Below, one piece after another: positions 40,985 to 52,491 of a stretch of DNA of 64,000 nucleotides. The notes beneath the pieces are model-generated. The model was not told the origin of the DNA. It was given only the letters and a program-made list of their open reading frames with translations, and ran no database searches. The stretch is from Pyxicephalus adspersus (taxonomy: Eukaryota; Chordata; Amphibia; Anura; Pyxicephalidae): contig NC_092861.1 in assembly GCF_032062135.1 (NCBI RefSeq), positions 144,795,770-144,859,769 on the forward strand. Reading direction: 5' to 3'. A program made the position numbers and the translations under genes. Every line of letters begins with the position of its first letter. Position 1 is the stretch's first letter.

Positions 40985-43430
40985 TAATATTATTTATCAA
41001 ATATTATTGCCACACACAATTATTGTATCCACATTAAAACTTTAAAAACATGTTTCATCAACACCCATCTATTGGTTGCAATAACTTATACAGAAGAGTT
41101 TGGTAGAAGGGAAAAGCAAAGTTGGTAGCCAAACAATTTGCAGTCAAATGCTTCTAGATGGTGAGAAAAGAGTGTCAAATGTAGGAACGTAATGAATATA
41201 TAAGAAATAAGGGTAAAGTGTACTTACTTTTCCCCACCTGCTTCAAAGAATATCATTGTGCTCCATGCACAATTCATCTTCACACAAAGCCTGTAAAACT
41301 GAATTTTCTGGACTTCCCTTGAAGATATCTACTGAGCAGAGCTGTGTCTAGAGCAAAATGATCTTCTGTGGATCAAGCAGTGGTATGGCAAGTATATAGA
41401 CATGGGGCTGCATTATCTTATTTCCTTTCCCCAAACTTGACGTTAATATTTAACCTGTAAAACCTAACCTGCCCCCTTACAATAACCTAAATTGTACCCC
41501 AGACTTCTGACCCTGAGCTAAACCATAACCTATTTAAATTTTTTTACCTACCTTATTGATCCTCAAAGTACAAATGTGGAACCTAACTATCCAAAGACAA
41601 ATCTCATTGCTGGGAACTCTAGTACTTAAGTGGACCAAAACAGGGACACTCTAAAACAAAGACACACCAAAATGGAACAAGATATTATATACATTAATTG
41701 GTTATTTTTAATATATAGACAGAAATGTCTCCATTTGCAATTTTGCAGCAACATACACTTCGAGGACACCCCAGCCCCTGCACGAGCATAAATGGCTCTA
41801 CAACCAACTGAATTGGTTGAGCATCGCTGCAGACAATGCAGTTTGCATGAATGGGCCCGTATTCACGTTGGGCTTTGTCCCTACTCCATACCTCCTAACT
41901 TTTTGAGATGGAAAGAGGGGCATGTTGCTGCATAAAACAGAGAATAAGTTCCAGCCATGTCCTTGTCAATGACTAAGTAAACCAAACAAACAAATGGTTT
42001 ATTCACAACTACTTCCCATTATGTTGGTTTTTTATTAAAATAAACATGATAATTTAAAGGACTGATGAAAGGTGAATGGTTGAATAATACATTTTTTATA
42101 GTTGTTTATACACAAGACCAAAGAATTGGGCCACTAAAGAAGGACAGAAGTTCCAAAAATGGGACCATCTGTTCCAAATGGCAACCGCAACTGTGAACCT
42201 GTTGCTGCTCCACTGCTTAATGTTCTAAGATCTCTACATACTGTGCTGAACTGTATGATCTTGAGATATTTTCTTAACTGACTCCAGAACAAAATGCTAT
42301 AAACTTCCTGGAATGCCAAGATCATTTCAGGTTCCCACTCAAAAAAGTTGATTTGTTTGTTATTTTTCAGGCTTTTTCATACTCCGTAACAAAACATCTT
42401 TGTATCTGACAGCTGTTTTGAACTGCGAATTCCACTCCGGCCCAGTGGATAATCATGGGTTGCCCACCTTCGCTCAGAGTGCTCCCGACATTTTTTTTTC
42501 TTCAATGATCTTTTTCCTTTGAAAGCCGGCCATTATTAATTTCTCACAGGACCTGCTTGTAATACATACTGTTCAGTGATGCGGGGTCAGACCTGACTAC
42601 AAGGAGGAGGTCGGCCAAAATTTCATGCTGCATATCTGTATGAATCACTGGAGATGTCCGCATTTCCTCTTGGAATTATTACAAAGCACATTCGTAAAAC
42701 AATGAGTGAATCCTTCAACGTAGTCAACACTCAGTTCCACGTTCAAGAAAAAAAAAAAGATTTATATATTTATTTATAAGGCATTATGAATCAGCCCGTG
42801 ATTAAAGCCAGCGTGCTGATAACATTCTTCAAAGTTTGGATGCCTGAAGAAGAATCCAACTTTTTGGAACAATATTTTAAACTGGCGTCCAAAAAGGAAG
42901 CAACATGGGACTGGCAGGAGTGATAAGGACTTTATTACATTATTATTATTTGAAATGAGAAGGGAATATAAAACATTCGGCCTTATGACTGGAATTCCTA
43001 AATTGTATCCTCCGGGAATAGAGATCGTCGATCAGTCTAGCTTTTTTTTCAAAATACTGAACTCAAGGCAAACAGTTGAATACACACTTGGAATATATGC
43101 GTGTGTATTACCCTACCTGCTAGAAGATTTGTTATTCTGTTCCGTCAATAGTTTAGTGACCAGGTTAACTCTGCAAGATACAGCCAAGTTGGTGACCTTA
43201 CTTTTCTCCCAATAGAATCAGAGATAAATTAGGATTTACCAAAGTTTGGGCCAATGTTCTGCTCCCTCTGCAATGGTTACAGAGAGAGCAGATGGTCCCT
43301 GCTTTATGCTACTTTTAGCAAATTCCCACAGTAATACTAGTACTGCTCTTATGCCTGATTTTTTTATTTTATATTATAAGTCCTGCTGTGTAGACCATTA
43401 CGGGAAGCTAACAGGTGACTAAACCAGCTG
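40985..43430. other. Intergenic; non-repetitive island at about 42360-42940
   Basis: 41.43-41.56 kb has loose CCTAACC runs. From about 42360 to 42940 the sequence has balanced composition (e.g. GAAAGCCGGCCATTATTAAT, AGGACCTGCTTGTAATACAT), no repeat signature and no ORF, the look of a conserved non-coding element. ORF 42955-43215 has no recognisable domain. Confidence 0.4.
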
Positions 43431-43880
43431 TATTTAATAATAATATTGTATTTATATAGCGCCAACATAATATGCAGCGCTGTACAATAAATGGGGGTTG
43501 CAAATGAAAGACAGGTGCAAACAATGACACAGGATAAGGAAAGGACTCTGCTCAGAGGAGCTTACAATCTAATAGGAGGGGAAGTAGCACACAATAGGAG
43601 GGGGGATATAGAGTGGTGGGTAGGTAACAAGGTTTTTAGGAGACAGAAAAAGACGGGTAGGCAAGTTTGAGAAGATGTATTTTAAGGGCTCTTTAAAATG
43701 TGCAGATAGTAGGAGCAAGCTGAAAAGGACAAGGAAGACCATTGCAGAAAGTCGGGCCAGCTCTAGAAAAGTCTTGGAGCCGTGCATGTGATGAGGTTAT
43801 GAGTGAGGAAGTGATTAGTAGGTCATTGAAGGAGCCAAGAGAGCGGCTAGGGAGGTACTTTTTGAAATACCAGTGCATTG
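43431..43880 (-). mobile_element. L2-type LINE 3' end with ORF remnant, copy 2 (minus strand)
   Basis: Minus-strand reading gives a peptide with DLLITSSLITSSHARLQDFS, RAGPTFCNGLPCPFQLAP and, after one in-frame stop (TTT TAA), RALKIHLLKLAYPSF. This is the layout of the C-terminus of L2-clade reverse-transcriptase ORFs. It is followed by the 3' UTR with TTAGATTGTAAGCTCCTCTG, ATTTATTGTACAGCGCTGC, GTTGGCGCTATATAAATAC and AAT units. The ORF is dead here. Confidence 0.82.
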
Positions 43881-44097
43881 GTTTTCAAATGTTGATTTCC
43901 CACCACTGTTGTAAATGTTGGTGTGGTAATTAGAAATGGGTTCTCTTACTGTAGATAGTGGTCAGATATTGTGAACTGGTGACCCACCACTGGTGCACCC
44001 AATTCTTGTTCATTACTTTTCTAGGTGTTGGCCAGCCTGATAATTCTGAATGACCATGCCTTCTTTAGGCATTGGTCGGACAATTTTATCTGATTGC

Positions 44098-44271
44098 CCA
44101 CCATGGTTGTAAATCCTAATTGGACGATTGCAACTGGTACCCCACCATGTCTACTGCAACTGGTACCCCACCATGTCTACTACCATGTCTACATGTCTAC
44201 TGGTACCCCACCATGTAGACATGGTGGGGTAACAGTTGCAATCGTCCAGTTATGATTTACAACCATGGTGG
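44098..44271. repeat. Inverted repeat, 57-bp arms, with internal tandem copies
   Basis: Left arm 44098-44154 (CCACCATGGTTGTAAATC .. CCACCATGTCTAC) pairs with right arm 44215-44271 (GTAGACATGGTGGGG .. TTTACAACCATGGTGG). Between them, TGCAACTGGTACCCCACC ATGTCTAC is repeated in tandem (ending 44154 and 44180), followed by shorter ATGTCTAC units and a third TGGTACCCCACCATG. Probably produced by template switching or local duplication. Confidence 0.88.
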
Positions 44272-44559
44272 TTACTTTTGCTGAATGTTTTAGTTGTACT
44301 GTTGTAATTGGTGGTTCGACTATTTATTGACACTCAATTAAAGTTGATTCTGAAGAAATGAACATCCATACCAAATGTCATGATGTCCTTGCTCCACTTT
44401 TATCTCCTAAAGACCACCATTTGGGGCAGTTTCAGGCTATTTCTTAGGCATTAAATTGTCTCATTATCATAATAAAAAGGGATTGGGTCATCTACTGCCT
44501 CATAAATATTGACTACATTTACAATGTAAAGATAACAGACCCAGTTGAAACAATTTTTA

Positions 44560-44786
44560 GGTCTTCAGGGAACCCCCTGGAATAGTCACTTAAACCACAG
44601 CTCACTGTATATTAATGGGGGGTTAATTGATAGAATCCCCCTTACATTGCTGGCCATTGGGAAGAATGTCATGCTCTCAGATAGCCAAAAAGATCATAGG
44701 TGTCACTGACCTGAGAGGTCCAAACTGCTTATGGCTCAAGGAACCCCTAGGAACTTCTGGAAGAACCATGGTTGAGAAACACTACA
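44560..44786 (-). mobile_element. hAT-type non-autonomous element, minus strand
   Basis: On the minus strand it starts near AGTGTTTCTCAACCATGGTT, then CTTCCAGAAGTTCC TAGGGG. This is the NNTGNTTCNCAACCAGGGTTCC type of end shared with 51059-51350. The other end is degraded. Confidence 0.65.
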
Positions 44787-46363
44787 ACAGTCTGTAAGTT
44801 GTAGGGCTGAAGGAAGAATAAAATAGTCACCATTGATGTGTTGTGAGAATGCATTCCTACATCCACAGTAGATTTATGACTGGTGGCTGATAATCCATGA
44901 CTTAAAATGATTTCTTTATTTTTTTACATTTTAAAATAAAATAATCGTGTGTGAGTTACTGTCATTGACTAACAAATGAAGCTAGGATCAAAGTACCTTG
45001 AGAAGTATGCTATGTTACACTAACAGTCGTGAACGGAGCTCCATAAAAGTAAATGTCTTCCAGAAAAAAAAACACATGGGGTTATATTATCCTCATTTAT
45101 GAATTCCAATGAACTGCTGGACAAATAAACAAAACGATCATATCACACAACAAGGAAGGGAATCATGTGGCCACAAAGGACCGCACAACAGTATGTGTGA
45201 GAGCCAAATGGGAAACTTGGAAGATAAACATTCCTGTGCACAATGTAATACAGTGTGAAAAAATGGAACATTTTCTAAGCATCATAGTATTGGCATGCTA
45301 AAAAAACTCTGATTTATTTACATATTAGGATGAGAGGAAAGTGTCTGGGCTGCCACTAGGAAATAATTATGTTGGAGAAAAATATTCCTAAATTGGTAGT
45401 AAGAAGAGACCCAGCATTTGATATATGTTATGAGAGGAAGAGATTCTTGTTGGTTGCAGATCTCTCCAAGATCATTGCCTAACCCTAACCTATGGACAGC
45501 TCTGCAGATTCATACAGGGAACCAAGGGTGTGGACCAAATTTATTTTTACATCTAATAGCTCTTTGCTACCCACCCCTGTGCATTAGAGCTCTATAGACT
45601 AGAGTTCCACAATGGACAGCCTACCAGGCCTTTTAATTTGACCAGACAGGCCATAACAATGCTGCCTGATGCCAAGTTGAGGTAACAAACTAGTAAACTG
45701 GCTCTTTAAAGGGCGATATTTTTGCAATGACTCCCCTGACAGACTACCAGAAAACCCCTAACAGCCATGTGACTGGTTGGAGCACAAAGGTATTGGACAT
45801 TGCAGGAAAGGATATAGAGTACATTATTGTTAAAAGCAATTTACAGGGAAAGGGGGAACTATATAGGAGTGTACATAAGGAGGGCATTGCTTGCACTTTG
45901 GGTTTCAGAGGATTTACAACAAGGGCATATACACAATGACCAATGTAGCAATAGTACATTTTATTTGATTGCAGATTACATACTTAAGGTACCTATATGC
46001 AATCAACTAAAGTTTTTTTACATTTTGCTTTATAAAGCATAGTCTGAACTCCAATAGTATAAAGAACGGGGAATTGGCCCCTCAACAAAAAAGTTTGGGG
46101 AACCCTGCTCATGGACATCTCTTAAGTTGGTTCCAGAGATAAGGGTCGATGATCCATGGCATAAGTACGAGCAGACAAGAGTAGCAGCTGTCAGACCCCA
46201 GACCCTCAGTTATCAGTATGTATGAATTCGTGAATGAGGAGTGTGAGTTAAATTATTTCAGAAGAAAAGAATAGGTGTATATCATAATAAAGCATACTTG
46301 TACTTTAAAGTATAACCTTTAGCTTGGTAATGAACTGCAAATCATATATATTATAAATTCTTT
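44787..46363. other. Intergenic, no gene seen
   Basis: AT-rich. ORFs at 45727-45939 (+) and 45744-45959 (-) overlap antisense and have no domain. The segment near 46060-46110 (GGGGAACCCTGCTC) may be another hAT-type scrap. Confidence 0.5.
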
Positions 46364-46677
46364 GTCTAGAACAGTGTTTTTCAACCATTTTTGAGTCACG
46401 GCACATTTTTTACATTAAAAAAATCCTGCGGCACACCACAAATCAAAAGTGTTACAAAATTACACTTTGTAGCTAATTCTCGCCTCTAAAAATAAACAAG
46501 GCGCTTGAGCTACCTACTGCCACCCACTGACATGGAAGAGTATTACATTACTCTGCCAGTCACTACAGCACAGGCACTCGACAATGGTAATTGGATAATT
46601 TCCCACGGTACACCTGAAGATCTCTCACGGCACACTAGTGTGCCACGGAACAGTGGTTGAAAATCACTGGTCTAGAA
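46364..46677 (+). mobile_element. hAT-type MITE, 298 bp, with perfect 8-bp target duplication
   Basis: Element 46372-46669. Left end CAGTGTTTTTCAACCATTTT, right end GGTTGAAAATCACTG. The inverted ends match over about 15 bases with one mismatch. It is flanked by GTCTAGAA at 46364-46371 and again at 46670-46677, an exact 8-bp direct repeat as hAT transposition leaves. The interior contains GAGTCACGGCACATTTT and, near the other end, CACGGCACACTAGTGTGCC. No transposase. Confidence 0.93.
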
Positions 46678-48724
46678 TACAGTGCATTGGCTGCATCGTT
46701 ACAAATTGGCTTTCTAATACAGACAGTGCTAAGCAATTCCCATGCAATCTGTGTAGACATAGGTGCCTGTAGTCCCCACCAGGGGGCATGTGCCAAGGGG
46801 CAAGACTAAGAGGCAGTTGTCACTTTATAACAGGAAGCGCCTTGTAAACTGGGGATATGTAGTGGGATGTTTTCGGCTCATTAGATTAGACACAGTCCTT
46901 CTCTCTGACACAAAATGAACAAGGATTTTCATGTTGGAATAATTGTTTTAAAAAGCTGCAGATTTATTAAATTGAAAACAAGTTTTGAAATGATTTGAAC
47001 ATGTTAAAGCTTATAACGATTTGATTTAGATCTACTTTAAGAACTTGTTGGCAGACGTTTTGTTGAATTCATGGTGATGTTAATGAGATAACTGTTAACA
47101 AGAGTTTATATATCTCAGTAGCAATGAGATGTAAATGCATGTGTCGCCATAGCTGAAATTACGGAAACATAGAGGCAGAGGACCATTTTAACACAGCAAT
47201 ACTGCTTGCCATATTAAGAAAATAGTGATTCATCTGATTGCAACTTAATGGTTCTCTAGAATGTGTCCACCATTTTGAAAGTGGCAAAGGCCATAGACCA
47301 CAATGGGAGTCAATTGAGTTTGGTATACAATTGGTCATCATGGCTTCAATGTAAGTCTTTGGCTGCTGATAGCCACTTGTGGCAATAATGACTTGTGATC
47401 GGTGAACGTCTTTAAAGTTTGCCACCACACAGAGAACCATATAATGGATTCCAATAGAAGCCTATTGCTGGGGCAAAAAGCACTTAGTTTCCCAGTTGAA
47501 TGGAAATTAGCAATTGTTCAGGAGCCACCATTCAGAAAATGGTTTGCAGGATAAGCCTGCCTAGTAATAAAAGCCTACTCTATTAAAATGTAATTACAGC
47601 ATTTTCAATCAACCTACGATACAATTATCCTTTTCTATATCTAGCGCTGTAAAAGTGGCAATCAGAAAATTAAAAAAAAGTGGCGATCTGATCACCACTC
47701 CAAGAATCTCTTGCTTGTAATTGCAATTGCAATAAGAAAAGGGTTAATCAATAATAATAAGAATAATAAAACACATCTTTAAAAAAATTAATGAAGGGAT
47801 TGTAAAAGAAAGGCATTATTATCATATGCTGCGAAGGTTGAAGCATGGGAGTCTTGGAGTGCATATCTGAAATACCGATGCAACAACATAATGATTTTGC
47901 ATACAATGGACAATTGGTCTGGCAGTGCCAGGTAGGATGCCATTGCTGAGATGCCAGGCAGGTATTCTGAAACCTAACACACAGCAAACCCTTACTGAAC
48001 AATGCCAAAAATGCCAAGGATGTCTCTGCATCACTGAGTCCATAGAAATACATAACCCCCCATGAACATTTGTTCTGGGTATGGAATACCATTGTAATAA
48101 TAAGAAATGTTTCATAATAAGGCGGTAACAATCAGCCAACTGATACTAATAAATACAAAACTGCTAAAGTCACAAGCTCCAGGCAGTTTATTTTATTATG
48201 TATTCATTAAAATTAAAAATTGTATTCTTACATAGAACCAGTGTAAGTCCTTCGATAGGTCCAATAAGTGTTTCCTGTAGGTCATGGTACATATGAGCAG
48301 AATAAAATTCTGTGCTCAGCCAATCATATAATTAATTGATCAGAAGTCTTAAAAAACAGCCCACCTAGGTATGATATTCTGTCTAGTTGATTACAGGGTT
48401 GGGATGAGGTGACCCACTGGGCAGGTGATAGTTTCTAGGTCAGATTCACTTTGCATGTCTTTCCATTGATTCTTATCAACAGCCCATGCTCAGTTGAAAA
48501 ACCAAGAATTAGTCACTTACAATTATTTGACTGTTAAATTCAATTTATATTCCTTTTAGATATAGTGTCTTTTTGCATCAGAAATAAAAATAATCCCCTT
48601 TGTTCCAAGCCTAGAACCCTGGACCTTTATCAGATGGAGAGGTGGTGGGTCTGCGTTTTAGTCAATTACTCAATTTAATCAGTTACTTAATCAGTCAATA
48701 CTTTATCACTTTTTTACAGTAGAA
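46678..48724. other. Intergenic, no recognised gene
   Basis: Several overlapping minus-strand ORFs (47159-47440, 47748-48131, 47822-48139) without domains. An AATAAT tract sits near 47750. 47.2-47.5 kb might be a decayed repeat. Confidence 0.5.
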
Positions 48725-49046
48725 CAGTGGTCACCAACCTTTTCGGACCCACGGACCACTAAATTTACCGGCTGCAGACCGCACATCAAAGGGGAACAAA
48801 CTTTCCCCATAGTGATGTCATAATGCCAGAACCCACGCACTCTCGGACCTGCGATGGGACAATGGGCGGATTGTGTCCAGAGACTCCAGAGGCCACTTCC
48901 CTGAGCCCGCAATCCATACAGGAAACATGGTCCGCAGGTTGGGCCAGTGCGCCCTCCCAGAGGGGTTCTTCACCTGACCCTGCCCGGGGGCACACCAGAC
49001 CAAAATTTTCCTGTGGACTACCGGTGGTGTGGGATGTGGGGGATAC
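48725..49046 (+). mobile_element. hAT-type non-autonomous element
   Basis: Starts CAGTGGTCACCAACCTTTTC GG, then ACGGACCACTAAATTTACCG, TGATGTCATAATGCCAGA and a GC-rich middle. It ends near TGTGGACTACCGGTGG without the expected right terminus. The four overlapping ORFs here (48706-49068) are readings of its GC-rich middle. Confidence 0.75.
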
Positions 49047-51058
49047 TAGACTAAACTGTATTTCTTGATGATGATATTTCCTGCGTGAATTTAGGGGTGG
49101 AAGTCAAAGGATGTAGGTAGGAGGAGGTTAAATCAAGCGGAGGCCCAGAAAGTCCATATCCTATCGTAGTCCTCTGGGCATCCTCAGCTGAGTACAAACA
49201 ACACACTGGCCACTGCAATCCACAATGGTAGCTGGATTTTAGGTGAATTTACAGACAAAGGTGGATTTCAGTTTGGAAGCATTGGCATTCCTAGGCAGGC
49301 TGCATTTGCATGCAGATGGTTCCAGGTAGTGGCATCATGTGATTCCAAGCCTCCATGATTGAAAGAACTGAAATCCAATAAATGAAAGGGGGGGCCAGGG
49401 ACAGTCAGGTTGGGGTGGAAAGGTTTGGATGAAGCTGGAAGTCCTCCAGCCAGGAAATGAGGTGAGCTCTATCTAAATGCTGCAGCTTCTAATGCACAAT
49501 ATTTGCAGCTCACAGTGCAGTGAATTCAGTGTACGCTATTTCAGTCTGGAAGAGGAGCCGGTATAATTGAGCAGGACTACAGGCAAAATTGGAGGTCAGC
49601 TTTAATTCAAAGAATCAAATCCTAAATAGCATTATCAGTTTAGAGATTTGTTCCTTTTGTAATCTGCATTTGCTCTGTTCATTTTTTTTTTCCAGAGAGG
49701 CCACACAGTAAGAAAATCTCAGCTTTTCAATCATCCAACTCACGCCGCACTTTGTAGAAAATATGGGAAAGTATTTAAATTTTGCTGAAAGGATTACACT
49801 GACTATTGCCGTACGACTGAGAATGATGTTGACATGAAATATCGAAGCATTCATTTCAGAAAACTATTACATAACACGTGAACTATAAATAAAGCCTTCC
49901 CATCCAAATTAAACAAAAAGTCGAGCAACCAAAATGACTCATAATTTGCTTTATAAACAGCATGAAAATACTTTGACATGGAAGCTTGATAATACTTCAG
50001 TAATTAGATCAGTGAATTCTTTCTGTCTGACATCACATTCATTTCAGTGAATGGCTTCTTCCTATACCCTTAGGTTCAGGCCTCATACACTGTCCTACGG
50101 GCTACGATGGTTTTGGAAAATTCCAGATTATACTTAAATGTTGTTAAATTCCAGGTGAACTTTCATTTTGAAGTTGCAAAATCCACACCAGGTGCTTCAA
50201 AGCAAAAGGTGAGCAAAGTCTTAATTCTTAGCAAGCCTGGGTAGAAAAGCCTGCTTTGTTCTAAATTGTGAAGGCAGAGGTTGGACACACCCCTGCTGAG
50301 TCACAGCTAGATCTCTCCAATCAGCAGTGAGCACTAGCACTGATTGGTGATTTGATTCAGCATGGGCATGTTTGGCCTTTGCAGAGAGACTACTGCTTGC
50401 ACACATAAAGGAAGGGTCCTTCTCAGGAGAGGCAGTGGACAGACATTTCTACATGTGCTGTGGCTGCTATCAATGAAAATGAACTGGAAGACTTTGAACA
50501 TTTTTTTTTGTTTTGATGCTGCTAGAAAGTTTGTAGCAGATGTAAACTAAAAGGTAATTTGTGCTGTAAAATGCCGACTGAAACAAGGTTGGAAGGTTAT
50601 GCCAACACATTGCATTTATAGTATATGTAAAGATAATAAAACAATTATGATACCACTGCAGGATCTTATAGTATAGTGCCATGGTATATTGTGTTACCTT
50701 TCCTTCTTCATACCCGGTAATCTTTCCAGTAAAATGGCCCTGGGCCACTTCTTGAAACTTAGTTAATGATGCTGTGGAGTTTCTGTGGATTTATTCACCG
50801 TTGCAGATGTAAGATCACTGTGCAATGAGAATTATCACTGTGTGGTGTCACTGTTGGGTGGACCCCTTGGTAAAAGATCATTTCCAATGTGACCAAGCTG
50901 AATCAGGTAGCTGAATATAAAATTTTTGTGCTCCTTCAAATACCAGAACATTGAATTATATGGTGTTACTATAAAAAGTAAGTCATTTTTACCTAAGAGG
51001 CTGATTTGTTAAAGAAACACTTTCACCCAGAATATGCTCAGTTTCAATGTCCAATTAG
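49047..51058. other. Intergenic; non-repetitive island at about 49680-50110
   Basis: 49.68-50.11 kb has balanced, non-repetitive sequence (e.g. CAACTCACGCCGCACTTTGT, TGACTATTGCCGTACGACTG) without an ORF, a candidate conserved non-coding element. The remainder is ordinary AT-rich sequence. Confidence 0.4.
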
Positions 51059-51350
51059 CAGCCATTCCCAACCAGGGTTCCTCCAAAGGTTCCCGGGAGA
51101 CCTTGCGCTGTGGCTAATTGACCTCCTATTTGATGGTACCTGCATGGTTCTGGGGCCAGGGCTACTTTGAAGAGCCACTACGAAAGATCCTTTTAGCTGC
51201 CTGTAGCTGTGGCATTCTAACCACCACTTTAGGCTGATGGTTCTTACCCCTGAGAATTATTAGGTTCAGAAATATTATTTATAAGGGGTCTCCTGGACCT
51301 GAAAATTATGTCAAGGATTGCTATGACTTGAAAAGGTTGAGGAAGGCCGA
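51059..51350 (+). mobile_element. hAT-type non-autonomous element
   Basis: Left CAGCCATTCCCAACCAGGGT TCCTCC; right AAAAGGTTGAGGAAGGCCG. The termini are imperfect inverted repeats around CCCAACC/GGTTGAGG. Interior GGTTCCCGGGAGACCTTG and AATTATTAGGTTCAG. Related to the minus-strand copy at 44.6 kb. Confidence 0.68.
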
Positions 51351-51519
51351 TTTAAAGAATCTGTATGCTTGTATCACCATCATTTATGAAATGTTGTTTT
51401 ATATACTTATATAGTTTTTATATATACCTTAAAGCTGCTTTTCATTAGATACGAGTTGTTCTATAAGTGTTTGGTGGGGTGCTTTGTTAATAGGGGTAAG
51501 CTGTTATCTCTTTGAAATG

Positions 51520-52395
51520 TACATTGGTCGCTTATGGGAAGAAGAATTTCTCATTACATTGATACTCAGCATGGCAGTATGGTAGCTCAGTGGTTAGCAC
51601 TCCGGCCTTTGCAGGGCTAGGTCTCAGGTTCAAATCTCAGCCAGGACACCATCTGCATGGAGTTTGCAGGTTCCAAAAACATGCAGTGAGGCTAAATTGT
51701 CTTCCCCCTAAATTGACTTTAAACAACATTAATGACATATGACTATGGTAGGGAATTAGATTGTGAGCTCCTTTGAGGGACAGTTAGTGTCATGACTATG
51801 GACTTTGTACAGCGCTGCATAATATGATGGTGCTATATAAATACTGTGTAATAATAATAATGCTCAACGGAAGGAAAAATTCCCCTTAGATAACTTGTCA
51901 GTGAAAAGCTTTTTTTGGTGTTCATTGGGAAGAAAAAAGCCCTTACATTGGGGGTCAGTGGGAAAAATATATTCCTTACTTTAGTAGTCACTGGTGATAA
52001 AATGCCCCATTACATTAGTGGTCAACAGAATGAAGAAGGCTTCTTACAGAAGAATTCCTAATTATATTGGTGCTCAGTGAAGGGAAAATGACCCTTACCT
52101 TGGTGGTCAGTGGAAAGAAGAAAGCTTTTATCATTCGTGGTAAATGGCAAGAATAAATGTTTACAATGACAATCAATAGGAAGAGGAATGTCCCTAACAT
52201 TGATGGTCAGTAGGAGAAAAATTTTCCTTACTTTGGTAATCACTGGTACAAAATGCCCCTTACATTGGTAGTCAGCAGACTAATTCATTACATTGGTGCT
52301 CAGTTGAAGGAAAATGTCACTTACATTAGTGATCAATAGGAGGAAAAATTCACCTTACATTATTGGTAGAGGGAGAAAGAATACCTTACACAATA
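51520..52395. repeat. Minisatellite, 33-34 bp unit, split by a SINE
   Basis: Units follow the pattern TTACATTGGTGGTCAGTGGG AAGAAAAATGCCCC. About 14 diverged copies run from 51863 to 52395. One and a half further units lie on the other side of the SINE (TACATTGGTCGCTTATGGGA, then ATTACATTGATACTCAG). Copies vary from about 28 to 51 bases, so it is not coding. Confidence 0.82.
51573..51862 (+). repeat. tRNA-headed SINE with complete L2-like tail, copy 4
   Basis: Fullest 3' end in the window. Head GTAGCTCAGTGGTTAGCACT (A box), CTCAGGTTCAAATCTCAGCC (B box), GACACCATCTGCATGGAGTT body, TTAGATTGTGAGCTCCTTTG, ACAGCGCTGCATAATATG, GGTGCTATATAAATACTG and AATAATAATAAT. It sits inside the minisatellite. 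Confidence 0.9.
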
Positions 52396-52443
52396 TTAGT
52401 CATATAGTAGTAGTTATGTATACATATCGTTGTGCATATATAC

Positions 52444-52445
52444 AT

Positions 52446-52489
<44 letters not shown>
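52444..52489. repeat. AT dinucleotide microsatellite
   Basis: Near-continuous TA/AT run just downstream of the minisatellite. Confidence 0.95.

Positions 52490-52491
<2 letters not shown>

Noticed and set aside
48706..49068. Four overlapping ORFs in a GC-rich patch
   Set aside because: They are alternative readings of the middle of a hAT-type element on both strands, with no domain.
52020..52395. Direct repeats considered as a CRISPR-like array
   Set aside because: Units are contiguous and diverged, with no unique spacers. This is a eukaryotic minisatellite.
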